A stretch of 64,000 bases of DNA, taken from Patiria miniata (taxonomy: Eukaryota > Echinodermata > Asteroidea > Valvatida > Asterinidae). Positions 24,794-36,523 of this stretch are shown here, in pieces; the first letter of the stretch is position 1, and each line of letters starts with the position of its first letter. The translations under genes were made by a program, and so were the position numbers. The stretch lies in the NCBI RefSeq assembly GCF_015706575.1, contig NW_024037072.1, positions 17,981,162 to 18,045,161 of the forward strand. Direction: 5' to 3'. The notes under the pieces were generated by a model that was not told the DNA's origin, made no database searches, and was given only the letters and a program-made list of their open reading frames with translations.

Positions 24794-27700
24794 ATGATTG
24801 TGCTTGTGCTGCTAGTGGGTACCCTGCCCGCCCTGGTGCCGGTGTCCGCTGATTACTTCCCCTTCATGAATGATTCGCTGTCGTGGGATAAGCGACTGGA
24901 TGACCTCATGTCCCGTTTTACCCTGGATGACATGACCTTACAGATGGCGCGGGGTGGGTCGTTTCTCAACGGGCCAGCCCCGCCAATCCCACGGTTGGGC
25001 ATCGGGCCATATGACTGGGACACGGAGTGCTTGCGTGGCGATGCTATGGCTGGGAACGCCACATCCTATCCTCAGGCTCTGGGTCTGGCTGCATCATTCA
25101 GGTACACATATCGAAATAATAAAAGACTATACTTGCCTAGTGTTGCTCTGAGTGTTGCCCAGTTCTAAGTGATGCTCAATTTGAGCTGATCAGAGGAATC
25201 ACAAGAAGAAGACGTCAATGAGTATAAAAAAATATCGAGACTCATTTCATGCTATTATTTATACTCACTGGCGTCTTGTTGTAATTCCTCTGATCAGCTC
25301 AACTTGAGCAACACTCAGAATTGAGCAACACTCACAATTGAGCAACTCAGACTGCCCAGTCAGCAGTCAATCAGTCAGGACACAGGCAGTCAGTCAGTTT
25401 GTCAGTCAGACCATGGAGGAAGGAATGTACCAAAGGTATATCCATATAGTCAGACATTCAATATACAGTCAGTCATTTAGTCAGTCAGTTAGAGGGCGTG
25501 CAACATACTCATATAGCTAGGCAGGTCCTCTGTGTTCCTGCAAAAATTAAAAACAGCATTAATTTCGCAAAGGATTCAAAAATACATGTACTTCCCTTGT
25601 GTTTTGTGGGTTCCCCCAAAAAATGCTCTCAGGACTAAACTAAATTGTCTTCTCCCCATCGGCCACAAGAAATGTACGTAGAGGCTATTTTTGCTTTATT
25701 TCTTATACAGTTTTCTACGTGTCTTTGCTTTTAACTTTGAAATTTCAGTTAGTATGGAGAAATGCAAAATGTGTGCTTGGTGTGCTTGGGGGCTTGTTAA
25801 ACCCCAGTTGCCCCTTTTACTTTCTATGGTCCACTGATATTATTTTTGGACCTGAAAGGGAATATACAACATTTGCAAACATCGAAAAATAAAACTGCCA
25901 AAATTTTACGAAATACCTTACTAGGATGTTGGAAAATGACAGTTTAAAGCATCCTGTAAAATTATGGCACCTGGTGTGAAGTCATTTTCAAGAAAATGGT
26001 ATTTTTCTAAAAAATTCCAACAGTGGTCGGCCGACCACCGTTGGAAAAACCTAACTATTTGTCAACTACTGCTCCAAATTTACCATTTTTTTTCAGTCGA
26101 AATTTTGTTTGGTATTGGTTACATGTTCATGAACGGGTGCAGGCCAGCCAGACTGGTTCCCTTACCTTACAATTTTCCGGCATCTGTAAATTGATCCATT
26201 TTATATTTAGTGGAGTCAGGGAACCAGACTACTTGAACATTTTTGTTTTTCTTGGTTTTTCCAGCATTTTCGAACACAAAACTTTAAACATGTCAGTGTA
26301 ACAATATTTGATCTATGATACTAACCCCTCAAATAGTTCATTTCTGAAATTTACAGCAAAAGCCAATGATGTATATTCCCTTTAATTTGTTCATCATGTA
26401 GTACGCAATTGCTTCACGATGTCGCCCAGGCAACAGGACAGGAAGTTCGAGCCAAGCACAACAACTTGACACAGCATGGTATCTACAAAACCCACGGTGG
26501 CCTGAGCTGTTTTAGTCCTGTCATCAACATCATGAGACATCCACTGTGGGGCCGCAACCAGGTAGGCTCCATTAGGGGGGGGGGGTGTTCACTTGTTCAA
26601 TTTACTGAATTGTGATACTGATCTCCGAGATGAATGCAGCCCAGAATGTGGTGTCGAGTGCTGCCCTTAAGCCATCCCAGACCTGCCAGTCATTGAGGAG
26701 GTCGACATGCTGCCAACATTGGAAGAGCTCAGTAAAGCCATTGACTACCTCGCTGACTACCTCGAGGCCTTTGTGGCGGAGCTGGAAATCGGCTAGCTAC
26801 AACACATGCATGAACTTGTCTGTATCTGCTGGGAGAAGGGCTATGTTCCTCAGGACATGCGTGATGCCATCATCGTCACCTTGTTTAAAAACAAGGGCGA
26901 CTGAAGTGGCCGCAACAACTATCGCGGCATCTCACTCCTCGGCATAGCTCCGAAGGTCTTCACTCGTGTTGGTGTTAGCCTTAGCACGTCTTCAGAGCCT
27001 TGCTTCACACGTCTACCCAGAGTACTAAAGCCCGGCAGATCTACAATGGACGTGATCTTCTCCCTACGCCAGCTGCAGGAGTAGTGTCGAGAGCAGCTAA
27101 GACCATGCACTCTACACTTAATGCTTTCATCGATCTGACAAAGGCAATTGAACTAGTGAGCGGAAGCGGGTTCGTCATGCTGCTACAGAAGATATGGGCT
27201 GCCCTCAAGACTGATGAGCGTGATTACATGTACTTCCTTTCAAGATGACATGCACAGCATGGTCTGCTGCAATGGCGAATAATCTGGTCTTCTCAGTGAG
27301 CAGCGTTGTGAAGCAGGGCTGTGTTCTGGCACCGACACTCTCCGGCACATTCTTGGCTGGGGGGGGGGGGGGGGGGGTGCCAGACAAGTTGGACGTCCCC
27401 ACCTCTGCTTCAAGAACATCTGCAAGAGAGACATGTCTAGCATAGACGTCCACAACTGGGAAAGCACAGCAGATGACCGGGCACACTGGAGACTTGCAGT
27501 TAGAGCAGGCGTGCAGAGGGCGGAGAACACACGGTACGTCAAGCTAGCAGAAGAGAGCCAGACGAAAGGAGAGGCCTGGTAGCCTCGGCTTGACCCCCAT
27601 CACTATTCACCTGCAGCCACTGTGGAAGGGACTGCCACTCCAGAGTTGGTCTTTTTCAGCCACTCTACAAAGTGCTCTTCAAGGAACCGACTTCCGGTGT

Positions 27701-30700
27701 GCTATCTGCCAATATGAAAGGATGCCGACGGTCTTCAGAGTGATTTTTTTTTCTGATTTAATCATAGTCAGTTAACTGTAGCAAGTCTTTATAAATATAA
27801 AATTAACAAAATATTTTTAAACTTAACGCTTTTATCCTGTATCATACCGATATTATCGTCACTTTAATTTGTCCTTACACCTGTAACTGCGAATCTCAAA
27901 ATTGGGAGCTTTTTATGTTTTGTTAAAATAAATTCCTTTTCGACTTTTTTTGACACTTCAATCCTATTACTGACATGTACTTCAACCTTGCAGGTTCTTG
28001 ACTTTCCAAAGCCCAAATGATTTATCAGGTTTGCATCAGTGTAACTTAAGTCCTGAAATGTGTAATTTGCCACATAAAACGAAATTGCACGCCAGCTATG
28101 CTTGTCATTGTCAACCCTTTTTCTGGCAGTCCAAAACAAAATTGTCACACATAATGTCCAGACTTGCCTTATATAAAATTTGTTTCAATAGGAAACATAC
28201 GGTGAGGATCCATTTCTCAGCGGGGAGATGGCCAGAGCTTTTGTGACCGGTTTACAAGGAAACGACTCCCGTTACGTCCTGGCCAACGCTGGCTGCAAAC
28301 ACTTCGATGCCTATGCAGGACCTGAAAACTACCCAGTGTCTAGACATTCATTCAATGCAGTGGTAAAGACCAGTAGCTTTACATTTATGCTTTTAAAAGA
28401 TGAGTTAGAGTATATTGCCTGGATCTGTGCAACAATAATTTATGGGTGCAATGTGTGCTTAGTAGAGGGGTAAAGTAAAATGGGAGTGATGCAGATCAGC
28501 ATCCAGACTCCAACCGGCCAAGTACATATAAATTCCCGTTCATAAATACCTTTTCGGTCAAAACATCTAAAAATTTCAGTCCAAAAGTCAAAACAAGTCA
28601 ACATTTTTAATTTCCAACGATTTATTTCAACGATTTTACTTTATGCTTTTCGAGACACCCCAGTATATCCCTCTCGCGAGTACGTCGTAAACAACTCCTT
28701 ACATGGAGATGGGCGCACGCGATGTGGCGCAGAACGCAGTTGTGCCGGTGTATTGTGAATTTAGGACTATGAAATACTGACTCACTGGTAGTATTGCGTA
28801 TGCTTACGAGAGAATTGCGAACGTTCAACCATTAAAACGGTAACAGGCACCGGATTTCACAGGAGTCCAAATTTCATGTAACGCTGGAAAAGTGTTTCAG
28901 ACCAGCCAGCCGTTCTTTATCAACCGTTTAAAACCGGCCACGTGACGGGCTCTCCACCAGTAGGAAAGGTACTGTATTAAGGTACCGTATTTACGAGTGT
29001 GGTTTAAAGAAGCTTCATCATGTATTCTTCCCAGGTATCTGACCGTGACCTCTTCATGACCTTTCTACCCCAGTTCCATGAGTGTGTCAAAGCTGGCAGC
29101 TACAGCATCATGTGCAGTTACAACAGGTACAAGTGGAACTGTTCATAATGTGATTAAAATGTGATTCAAATATATCCGGTTGCCTTGTTGTGTCTGAATG
29201 TAGATTTTGTTAAAGACAGGGTTTAAGGTTGATTCCCCTAAACATGAGCAATTATCCAAATTGTGCTGGAGTATACGTAACTCGCATAACCATCAATTTG
29301 AGCATTTTCCCTGGAAGTACACATAGTAGTTGTGCACAGTACACATTTTGGGCAAATATTGACAATGTAAAAGGAGCCAGATATTTCCCTGGTTGCTAAT
29401 TGCATGCTGCGACATTTGTTCCTCTTCGTATTTATATATAGCATCAATGGAGTACCTGCCTGCGCGAACACACGATTTCTCCGCGACATCCTCCGCAACC
29501 AGTTTGGCTTCAAAGGCTACGTGGTCAGTGATGAGCTCGCTCTAGAATTTATTCTCACCAAACACCATTACACCAACTCCACCCTGGAGACGGCTGTGGT
29601 GGCCGTGAAAGCAGGTGTCAACCTCGAACTCTCCAACATCATAGACGTCGTGTATCTTAACATTACGGAGGCCGTGGAAAAACATTTGATTAGTTTGGAC
29701 GACGTCTTTGCATTGGTGCGTCCGTTGTTCTACACCCGGATGAGGCTTGGGGAGTTTGACCCACCAGCCAGGAACCCTTACACCAAGCTGCGTGCCGAGG
29801 ATGTAGTGGAAAGCATTGCACACCAGAATCTTGCCATAGAGGCTGCTGTCAAGAGCTTTGTCTTGCTGAAGAACAATGGCGTACTGCCATTGAAAAGTAT
29901 TGGGAAGCTTGCGGTAAGATGCACACATTTCATGGCACTAGAGGTGTGGGGGTGGGAACCGGGTCATTTTCAGACTATACTGTAAGCAGGAATTGAAGCT
30001 TTACCAACCCTTTACCCTTCACCTTATGAAGTAAACTACATGTAGTATAAGTACCAAGGAGGCTATGATTTATGGGTATAAGTCTAAGTACTTGCACAAA
30101 GAAATTAGTTTAAATTGTCCAAGTAGGCCTATTTGCAGAAGGATACAATAATCTATCATCTGAGCCCGAGTCCTGCAACAATAGTTTTCTTCTTGATTAT
30201 TACAAACCCTAATAATTGAAAGGCTGTATGTCCACCCACTCATACTCAATCAACACACCCTAGGCTTAGTTTGACTCGTAGAGTACACCTGGGGACTCAG
30301 AAAACAGACTCAACAGCAACACTGCCTGCCCCTACAGCAACCAATTTCAACTTAGTGACATTTATTATAAAAATTGTTTAACTTCTTTTAAAACTCTTTT
30401 TAAACAGTCTCTCCAATTGGCTAGCGACATTTTGGCTACTTGCATAGGATCTCGGATTTTTTTTCTCAGAAAATTTTGGGCAAAGTATTATCAAAATCTA
30501 GTAAATTTCGAACTACAGTACTCAATAGAGTACAATCTTGTTTGTTATTTCGATATAGGTTGTTGGGCCCTTTGGAAACGATTCCAGCCAGTTGTTCGGA
30601 GACTACGCTCCTGATTCCCTGCCTAAATATATTACCACACCTCTCCAAGGTTTGGAAAGTATCGCTGACATGACAAGCTTTGCGGTCGGTTGTGACAACC

Positions 30701-33700
30701 CCAAGTGTGCAGGATATAACCAGTCCAGTGTCGTGAATGCCGTTAGTGGTGCCGATTTTGTTGTTGTCTGTTTGGGTTCAGGTATGATGTGCACAAAGAA
30801 TCATGAAGTCCAATGACCAAATATCTTTGCCATAGCAGGCAGGTACACGTGTGCCTATGGAAAGTAGCATCAGCCAGATGCAAACGGGGTCAGTTAATAC
30901 AGTACAAGATGGGAATGTACAGTTACTCGAATAGTTTCTCAAAAGTGTGCAATCTTGGTTTCTGGCTAAATTTACTGCATGCATCATGAATTACTAAAAA
31001 AGGATCATAGGAAAGGAGTAGACACCAGTTGCTAAGTTCTTGCACAGTGGATTTTTATTTGCCATCAGGATATTTTCCTGTATTTGAAAAAGTTGAAGTT
31101 TTACCAGAAGTGATGAGTTGGTTCAAAATATTTACTGTATCAATAAGGTAAAGGCTTTCTTGATTGGACTTAATTGAGGCACGTCTATTTTGTGATTTAA
31201 GCTGTACTAATGATTTGCATGTACCATGCATGAACTGGTTTTGCACACTACCTACGTCGCAGGTATAATTTTCATCCGAATGCTCAAAGTCACAGAAACC
31301 TTAAGATACCTTAGGTGAGCAATTCAGACATTGGCATGTACAATGATGTATTTACTTATTAGATAATAACAATGTCTCAATCTCTTTTTGTTGTTCATAC
31401 TTGATTTGTTAACATTCTTTAAACATTTTTGATATTGGGTTGTATGCAGGCACGTCCATTGAGAGCGAAGGTAGAGACAGGAGGAATCTTGACCTGCCAG
31501 GCCACCAACTGCAACTTCTTCAGGATGCTGTAAAAAGTGGTAAAAACTCACTGATTGTGCCTTTACCTTGAAAAATGTTAACTTCACACCTTTCCTTACT
31601 ATTTTAATTTAAACTGCCCTTGAGTTAAACGTTTGACATTTGTTTTACAGAGGCATGACTTTGATAAGACATCAATGTTTATCAACCATTATACATATAG
31701 CTAGGTAACACAATCTGTAAAAACTTGTTTTGTTCTTTGTTAAATTAGAACAATAGGCTTATCTGTTTTGCCAAGATGGATATATACAAGGACTTAGGCG
31801 GTGTTGTAGTCAAGGCACTCTTTACACTCTTTGGTATCATGGTCCTCGATTGTGGAACACTAGTGATCCCATCATTAGAACACTGTCTTCCCTGGGGCGA
31901 TTGAAATCTTTGTACAAGAGATTCATCCTGTCATTGTATGCAGCAAAGCTCCCATCCTGATTTTCCATTTGTATAGTTTCATCATGTCCATCTCGATTTT
32001 TTTTATACCGTTTTATGTTATAATAATATGATGGTTCCCCTTTTTTTCTCACCCTCTTTCTATTTATCTGTGGTCTGTCATGGGTTTGTAACTTTTTTTG
32101 TCTTCTTGTGAAACTTGTCCTTGTTTGTCTTCTTAATCTGCCCCCGCCCCCGCCCCCCCCCTCTCCACGGATTACTGTTAATGTCTGTGTTATTCGTATT
32201 TATGTACCATGCAGGCTGCAGTCTCTACAAGCTTATAGGCTTACTCGAACAGTCCCATACTCTTTTGCTTCTGCCTAATACCTAATTGTTCATTACTGCA
32301 TGTCACTTTGTTGCTTACCAGGTTAAATATGCTTAGCTTAAGAACGTTTAATTTGTTGATTGATATGATTTTACACTTCTTATAATGTCACGAGCCATCC
32401 AGTCGCATCCCTCATCATCTGACAAACTCAAATTAACTATGACAAAGGCATTCTTCATCCCGTTACCTGTGACTGCACTCCTAGATTTACTTGTGATTTG
32501 CTTGTGTCTAGACTTGAAATGTACTTGTTGTCCATCACAAATACTTCGACTGCTGGACTTAAGAACATCGAATCCCCCATCCACAAAAAAGACAACACAA
32601 ATAGGAAACCTACCATCAATTCCTTTCACAAACCACAGCTATTGGCAAGCCAGTTGTCTTGCTGCTCTTCACTGCCGGACCATTTGACATTTCCTGGGCC
32701 ATCAACAACACCGCTGTCCCGGTGATTGTACAGTGCTTCTTTCCAGCCCAAGCTACTGGTGTGGCCATCAGGCACATGTTTACCAACTACCAGGGTACCA
32801 ACCCAGCAGGAAGGCTTCCTTACACATGGCCAGCATCCATGGACCAGGTATACCAAAAATGAAAATTAAGTCTAACTTGACTTGCGACATAAGGTTAATC
32901 ATGTTTTTTTTTTGTTTTCTACAGGAAAACTTCGTGTTGTAATGTCGATATGTGGGTTTATTGAATTCGAACATGGGTAAAAATTGCGAATTGCACAGGA
33001 ATGTATATATGTGAATAGCTTGCGAATTGACTTTAGACAAAAGGAGCTGGAACTGACAAAATAACTAACTTGCCTTAACAAAATCACTCACTGAAACGTA
33101 TTGTTACAGTGCTCTCTTCCTTGCCATGTTTGCAGGTACCCCCAATGACAAATTACTCCATGGTGAACCGCACCTATCGTTACTTCAGTGGAACACCATT
33201 CTACCAGTTTGGTTACGGACTCTCCTACACTAAGTTTCAGTACAGTCAGTTGGTTGTGAAACCATTCCACATCATGCCGTGTGATGACGTTTTTGTGAAT
33301 GTGACTTTGAAAAACGTGGGCTCATACTCAGGGGATGAGGTAGGTATAGCCTATTCTTGGACCTATAACTTGGAAATGGATTGTGAAGGCCTACATGAGC
33401 TGTATACGGTGCTTCACTCGTATAGAGCTTTGTGTGTGGGACACATTGAATAACCAAACTGGTTTGCTCATACATGGTTAAACTTTAAAGTACGCAATTA
33501 CCATTTTTAATCTAAATAAGCATCAACCCGTATTGACTTGAAGTGGTTGTAAGGATCGAGTACAGCAGTAATGCATTAGCGGATCCTGCCCAACTTTCTC
33601 TTTGTCAGCATGAGGGGTAGGCCTACTTGAACACAAGAGTTCATAATACCACCTACGCACTTGACACAAAAAAATGACTTTGGTGTTTTAATTATTTATG

Positions 33701-34105
33701 TGATGAATCTCAATGATATTGTGATATCTCTCTGCATATATGTTCCGACATGGTGCCTGATTCCTTGTTCTTTATTATTTATGGTCTTTTCATTACTTTT
33801 TTGAGGTTGTGCAAGTTTACATCAAATGGAGCAATGCCACTGTCCCTGTTCCTAAGATCCAGTTGGCAGCTTTCGAGCGCATCAACACTGCCTTCCTCCA
33901 GACTGTCTCAGTCATCCTATCTATTCCGGCCCGCGTGAGAGCAGCCTACACTGACCGTTTGGTCCTTCAACCGGGAGATTTCACCGTCTTTGCCGGTGGT
34001 CAGCAGCCTGGCCCAAGCATTGGTGGACAGCTGAACTCCAATGTGATGACCGGAAGCTTCCAAGTGGACGGGTCAGAGACATACCTCGCAAGATGCCCAA
34101 AGTAG
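24794..34105 (+). CDS. GH3 beta-xylosidase-like secreted glycosidase, copy 3
   Basis: Ten exons: 24794-25101, 26402-26561, 28192-28362, 29035-29126, 29442-29913, 30559-30781, 31450-31539, 32639-32847, 33136-33339, 33806-34105. They join in frame to 742 residues. ATG 24794 opens a signal peptide (MIVLVLLVGTLPALV); there is no upstream ATG in frame nearby. Motifs are intact: PYDWDTECLRGD, KHFDAY (H193), VVSDELAL with nucleophile D274, and TSIESEGRDR. The copy differs from copies 1 and 2 in localised patches of exons 1, 5 and 8, for example FILTKHHYTN for FIRFAHNYTN, while other exon stretches are almost identical. Introns are strongly diverged and have gained several mobile elements. It is probably a secreted GH3 enzyme with a somewhat different substrate-cleft surface; substrate unknown. 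AATAAA lies at 34167. Confidence 0.9.
25147..25320. mobile_element. Foldback MITE in GH3 copy 3 intron 1
   Basis: The arms are TTGAGCTGATCAGAGGAAT (25181-25199) and its perfect reverse complement at 25284-25302. Weaker pairing extends outward through the GAGTGTTGC words and inward to AGTATA/TATACT. The loop is AT-rich. Copies 1 and 2 lack it at the same intron position. No coding capacity is present. Confidence 0.7.
25330..25500. repeat. Degenerate CAGT-rich simple repeat
   Basis: Intron 1 of copy 3 has a run of imperfect CAGT/CAGTCAGT words mixed with unique sequence. Shorter versions sit at the equivalent places in copies 1 (about 3465-3485) and 2 (about 15250-15290), so this is an expanded ancestral microsatellite. 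Confidence 0.6.
25853..26385 (+). mobile_element. TTAA-target MITE, copy B
   Basis: This ~525-bp element in copy 3 intron 1 is the inverted relative of 1001-1532. The right end TGTATATTCCCT is followed by TTAA (26382-26385); the left end is TGAA then AGGGAATATACAACATT. Copy 1 near 4170 provides the empty site GGACTTTAATTTG, which shows that the target was TTAA. A central palindrome, GGTCGGCCGACC, is present in both copies. No transposase frame is visible. Confidence 0.75.
26620..27740 (+). mobile_element. Decayed non-LTR retrotransposon (LINE) fragment
   Basis: This insertion in intron 2 of GH3 copy 3 carries reverse-transcriptase pieces in shifting frames. A NNYRGISLL-like motif lies around 26911-26940, an IDLTKA-type motif near 27130-27150 and KQGCVLAPTL at 27310-27340. 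After a long G-run (27360-27377) the sequence jumps to the C-terminal tail typical of such elements, with a CSHCGRDCHSR zinc-knuckle-like motif near 27610-27645. Stops and frameshifts are frequent, and an internal part is missing around the G-run. Copies 1 and 2 have the empty site, GTGATACTTAAGAGTCTTC. The LINE clade cannot be fixed by eye. Confidence 0.8.
28490..28960. repeat. Diverged dispersed repeat in GH3 copy 3 intron 3
   Basis: Parts of this segment recur near 36060-36240. Examples are ACTCACTGGTAGTATTGCG against ACTCATTGGTAGTACTGCG, and CAGGAGTCCAAATTTCATGT against TAGGAGTCGGATTTTCATGT. A start word, ATCAGCATCC, also recurs at ~34969. Copies 1 and 2 lack it at the equivalent site. 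It is probably an old DNA-transposon-like repeat; the class is unknown. Confidence 0.4.
31817..32340 (+). mobile_element. 3' end of a second LINE fragment
   Basis: An open stretch at 31817-31960 reads as the usual C-terminus of a CR1/L2-like reverse transcriptase, with YHGPRLWN followed by LGRLKSLYKRF and ending at TGA 31958. About 380 bp of non-coding sequence with a poly-C tract (~32140-32160) follow and may be the element's 3' untranslated region. It sits in intron 7 of GH3 copy 3 and is absent from copies 1 and 2. Its right edge is approximate. Confidence 0.6.
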
Positions 34106-36405
34106 ATCCAGACACAGGACAGCAACTGTGTATGACTAAAACACTGCTCTATCAAAAAACAACAACAATAAAAAGCCCAAATCAGAAACTGTGTTTCCCA
34201 TACATTAAAAGTACTCTTGCAGTGGAGCTCATTAGTTTGATTTCAACAGGGTTGTTTGCCCTGTTACTACATGATTTACAGTGTTATTTTAGTTCACAGA
34301 TTTATTGCTTTTCTTTTTTCTTCCAATTTCCAGTAAATAATGGTTAAAGCCCTCTTAAATTCCTGTTTTCAGCTTTTCCTCAAATTAAGATGCTAGTCTG
34401 TATGAGGATCGGACATTAAATTGTGCAGAGCCACACGAACAAACGTCTAGCATGCATTTTTTCCTAGCGTGCACATTTTATGCGACCCCGCGCGCCAGCC
34501 AGTCGGAGTCGACTTTAGAAATTGTGACGGACTTTTCGATCAGAAACATGGATTAAGCTGTTGATTGGTCAATTTGGCTGCCACGTTTTTGTAAAACAAC
34601 AACGGATTATAGGGAGGACCCGGTAGAAGGCGCTCTTTGAATGGTCACAATCTGGATGTCAAGACGCAGTCTTGTTTTGCATTTCATCGCCGAAAGTGCA
34701 CGAATATCAAAGACGCTTGCAATTCCCCAAAGCGCCTGTTCCGTAGACTACTAAGATGTAGAAAGACATAAACATTCTCCGTGTAAGTAGGCAAACTGCC
34801 TTATGATCATGACTTGAAACCTCTAATATTCACGCCACCATAGATGGTAATTATGCCACTTTCAGAGTTCTCAATGATCTTGGCTTTACATGTATATTGA
34901 AAACAATATTCTAGGATCTCGATTTCAATTCAACAGTTGCCGAGTCGTATTTTGAATTGAGCCAGAAATCAGCATCCGGACACGTTCTCATTCAGCGAAT
35001 TACAGCTACGGGATGTCGCGCACTGAACTGAACCATTGAATAATAGCAGCCCCGCGCGCGCGCGTGTGCGTCATGTAAACGCTTGCGCACGTCACCCGTA
35101 CACGGATTCGCCGAATTACAAACCAACTACTAACAGAAATTTCCAAATAATGCGTCACTGGACTCATCTTTGGAAATCACCTTCTTTCTTCCAAATGACA
35201 GCATGCCAGAAGGAATAATTTTACAGTGAGTTTAGTGCCATTGCTATCTTTTAACCAAGTAGGCTTTGTAACAACATTTTGGTCAGTTACTTTTTGGAAA
35301 GCGGCAAATGATCTACCTTTAAGGCTGTAGGTAAAATATGCCGTTGTCAAATAAACGAAAGAAAAGTTCTCCTAGGTCAGCTTCCTTATACAGTGTACTG
35401 ATTTAAATGTGTTGATTTGTGATTTTGTGTTGATTTAATTAGTTAATACATTTTGAAAGTTTGTACAGGTATATTGCATTTTGATCCCATAAATGACGAG
35501 ATTGTTCTGATGTTGATTCCTTTTATAAGCTTTCGTGACTCTCCGAACCATTAAGGCCTGCCACCACAATGATGGCGAATGAAATAATACAAACAAAAAC
35601 ATTTACGGTCTATCACGTTTCGCACGTATTCGCACGCAAATCCGCATATACCTTTCTAAAAATGCACGAGGAAGAGCACGTACCAGATGTTTTTCCTCTG
35701 GCAAGGAAGAAAATATTGCCAAATATAATGCCAGAGACATTTCAAACAGTAACCCCAACGCCATGCGATATGCCGTGACCACAGTACGTGCTCCAGTGCA
35801 TGCATGCACATTCGTGTATTTCCGTATTGTCAGTTCAGTACAACTGTTCTGAAGACAAATTAGTTTTAATTAATTATGTATATATTTAAATTACATGTAC
35901 TTATGTATGGCATGGATCCATTAAACCATGCCCCGTGATATGTTTTGACCAATGTGATTAATATCTATACGTCGTACTAAAGTCTGACAAGCGTAAGCGT
36001 GCGAATGGCTCACATGTACATTAATTTAAACGAGCCGCTTTTTTGTTCCGGTATAGCGTGAATATCCGACTCCATGAAATGTGGACTCATTGGTAGTACT
36101 GCGCACGCGTGAGTACGATACTATGGTATTGTTAGGATCGTTTCGGGAGAGTGACCTGTCAAGTGCGAGGGATCAACCAATAATAGGGAAATAGGGGACA
36201 GATTTTCATAGGAGTCGGATTTTCATGTGACACCGGCCTTCACTGCATATGCTTATTAGAAGGAAGAAATAAACTTTTGTTCCTCATGTCGAAATCCGAT
36301 CATGACCAGTCAGTTTTACTTCCTCATTCGGCGCGATGTGTGTAAAGCCGTATAAACATGGGAAACCCCAAGAATATCCATTTACGGAATTGGAAGTTTG
36401 CCATG
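34106..36405. other. Intergenic region between the GH3 array and the DUF4773 gene
   Basis: It starts with the copy 3 3' flank (AATAAA at 34167). A stretch at 34760-34870 is still similar to the 3' flanks of copies 1 and 2. From there to the promoter of the next gene I see CG-rich islands (35050-35100), short unsupported frames and, at 36060-36240, the relative of the repeat at 28490. I see no gene. Confidence 0.5.
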
Positions 36406-36409
36406 TTCA

Positions 36410-36418
36410 TATAAAAAG
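36410..36418 (+). promoter_or_regulatory. TATA box of the DUF4773 gene
   Basis: The sequence reads TATAAAAAG, 106 bp before the ATG at 36524. With the usual ~30-bp spacing, transcription would start near 36440, giving a 5' leader of roughly 80-85 nt. Confidence 0.65.
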
Positions 36419-36523
36419 GCAGGCGTACCCATAACTCGGCATTAAGCAGCGAGGACTCCAAAGAAAGCTCTCAACGGTGATTGTTCCGTGTGCTGTGTTG
36501 TTGTTCACGCCCAAACTTCGAGA

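Noticed and set aside
26612..27586. Several open frames in GH3 copy 3 intron 2 as host genes
   Set aside because: They are pieces of a decayed LINE with reverse-transcriptase motifs spread over different frames.
1623..34880. The three GH3 copies as an assembly duplication of one locus
   Set aside because: Copy 3 has strongly diverged introns and its own insertions; copies 1 and 2 differ by scattered substitutions and several indels, including coding changes.
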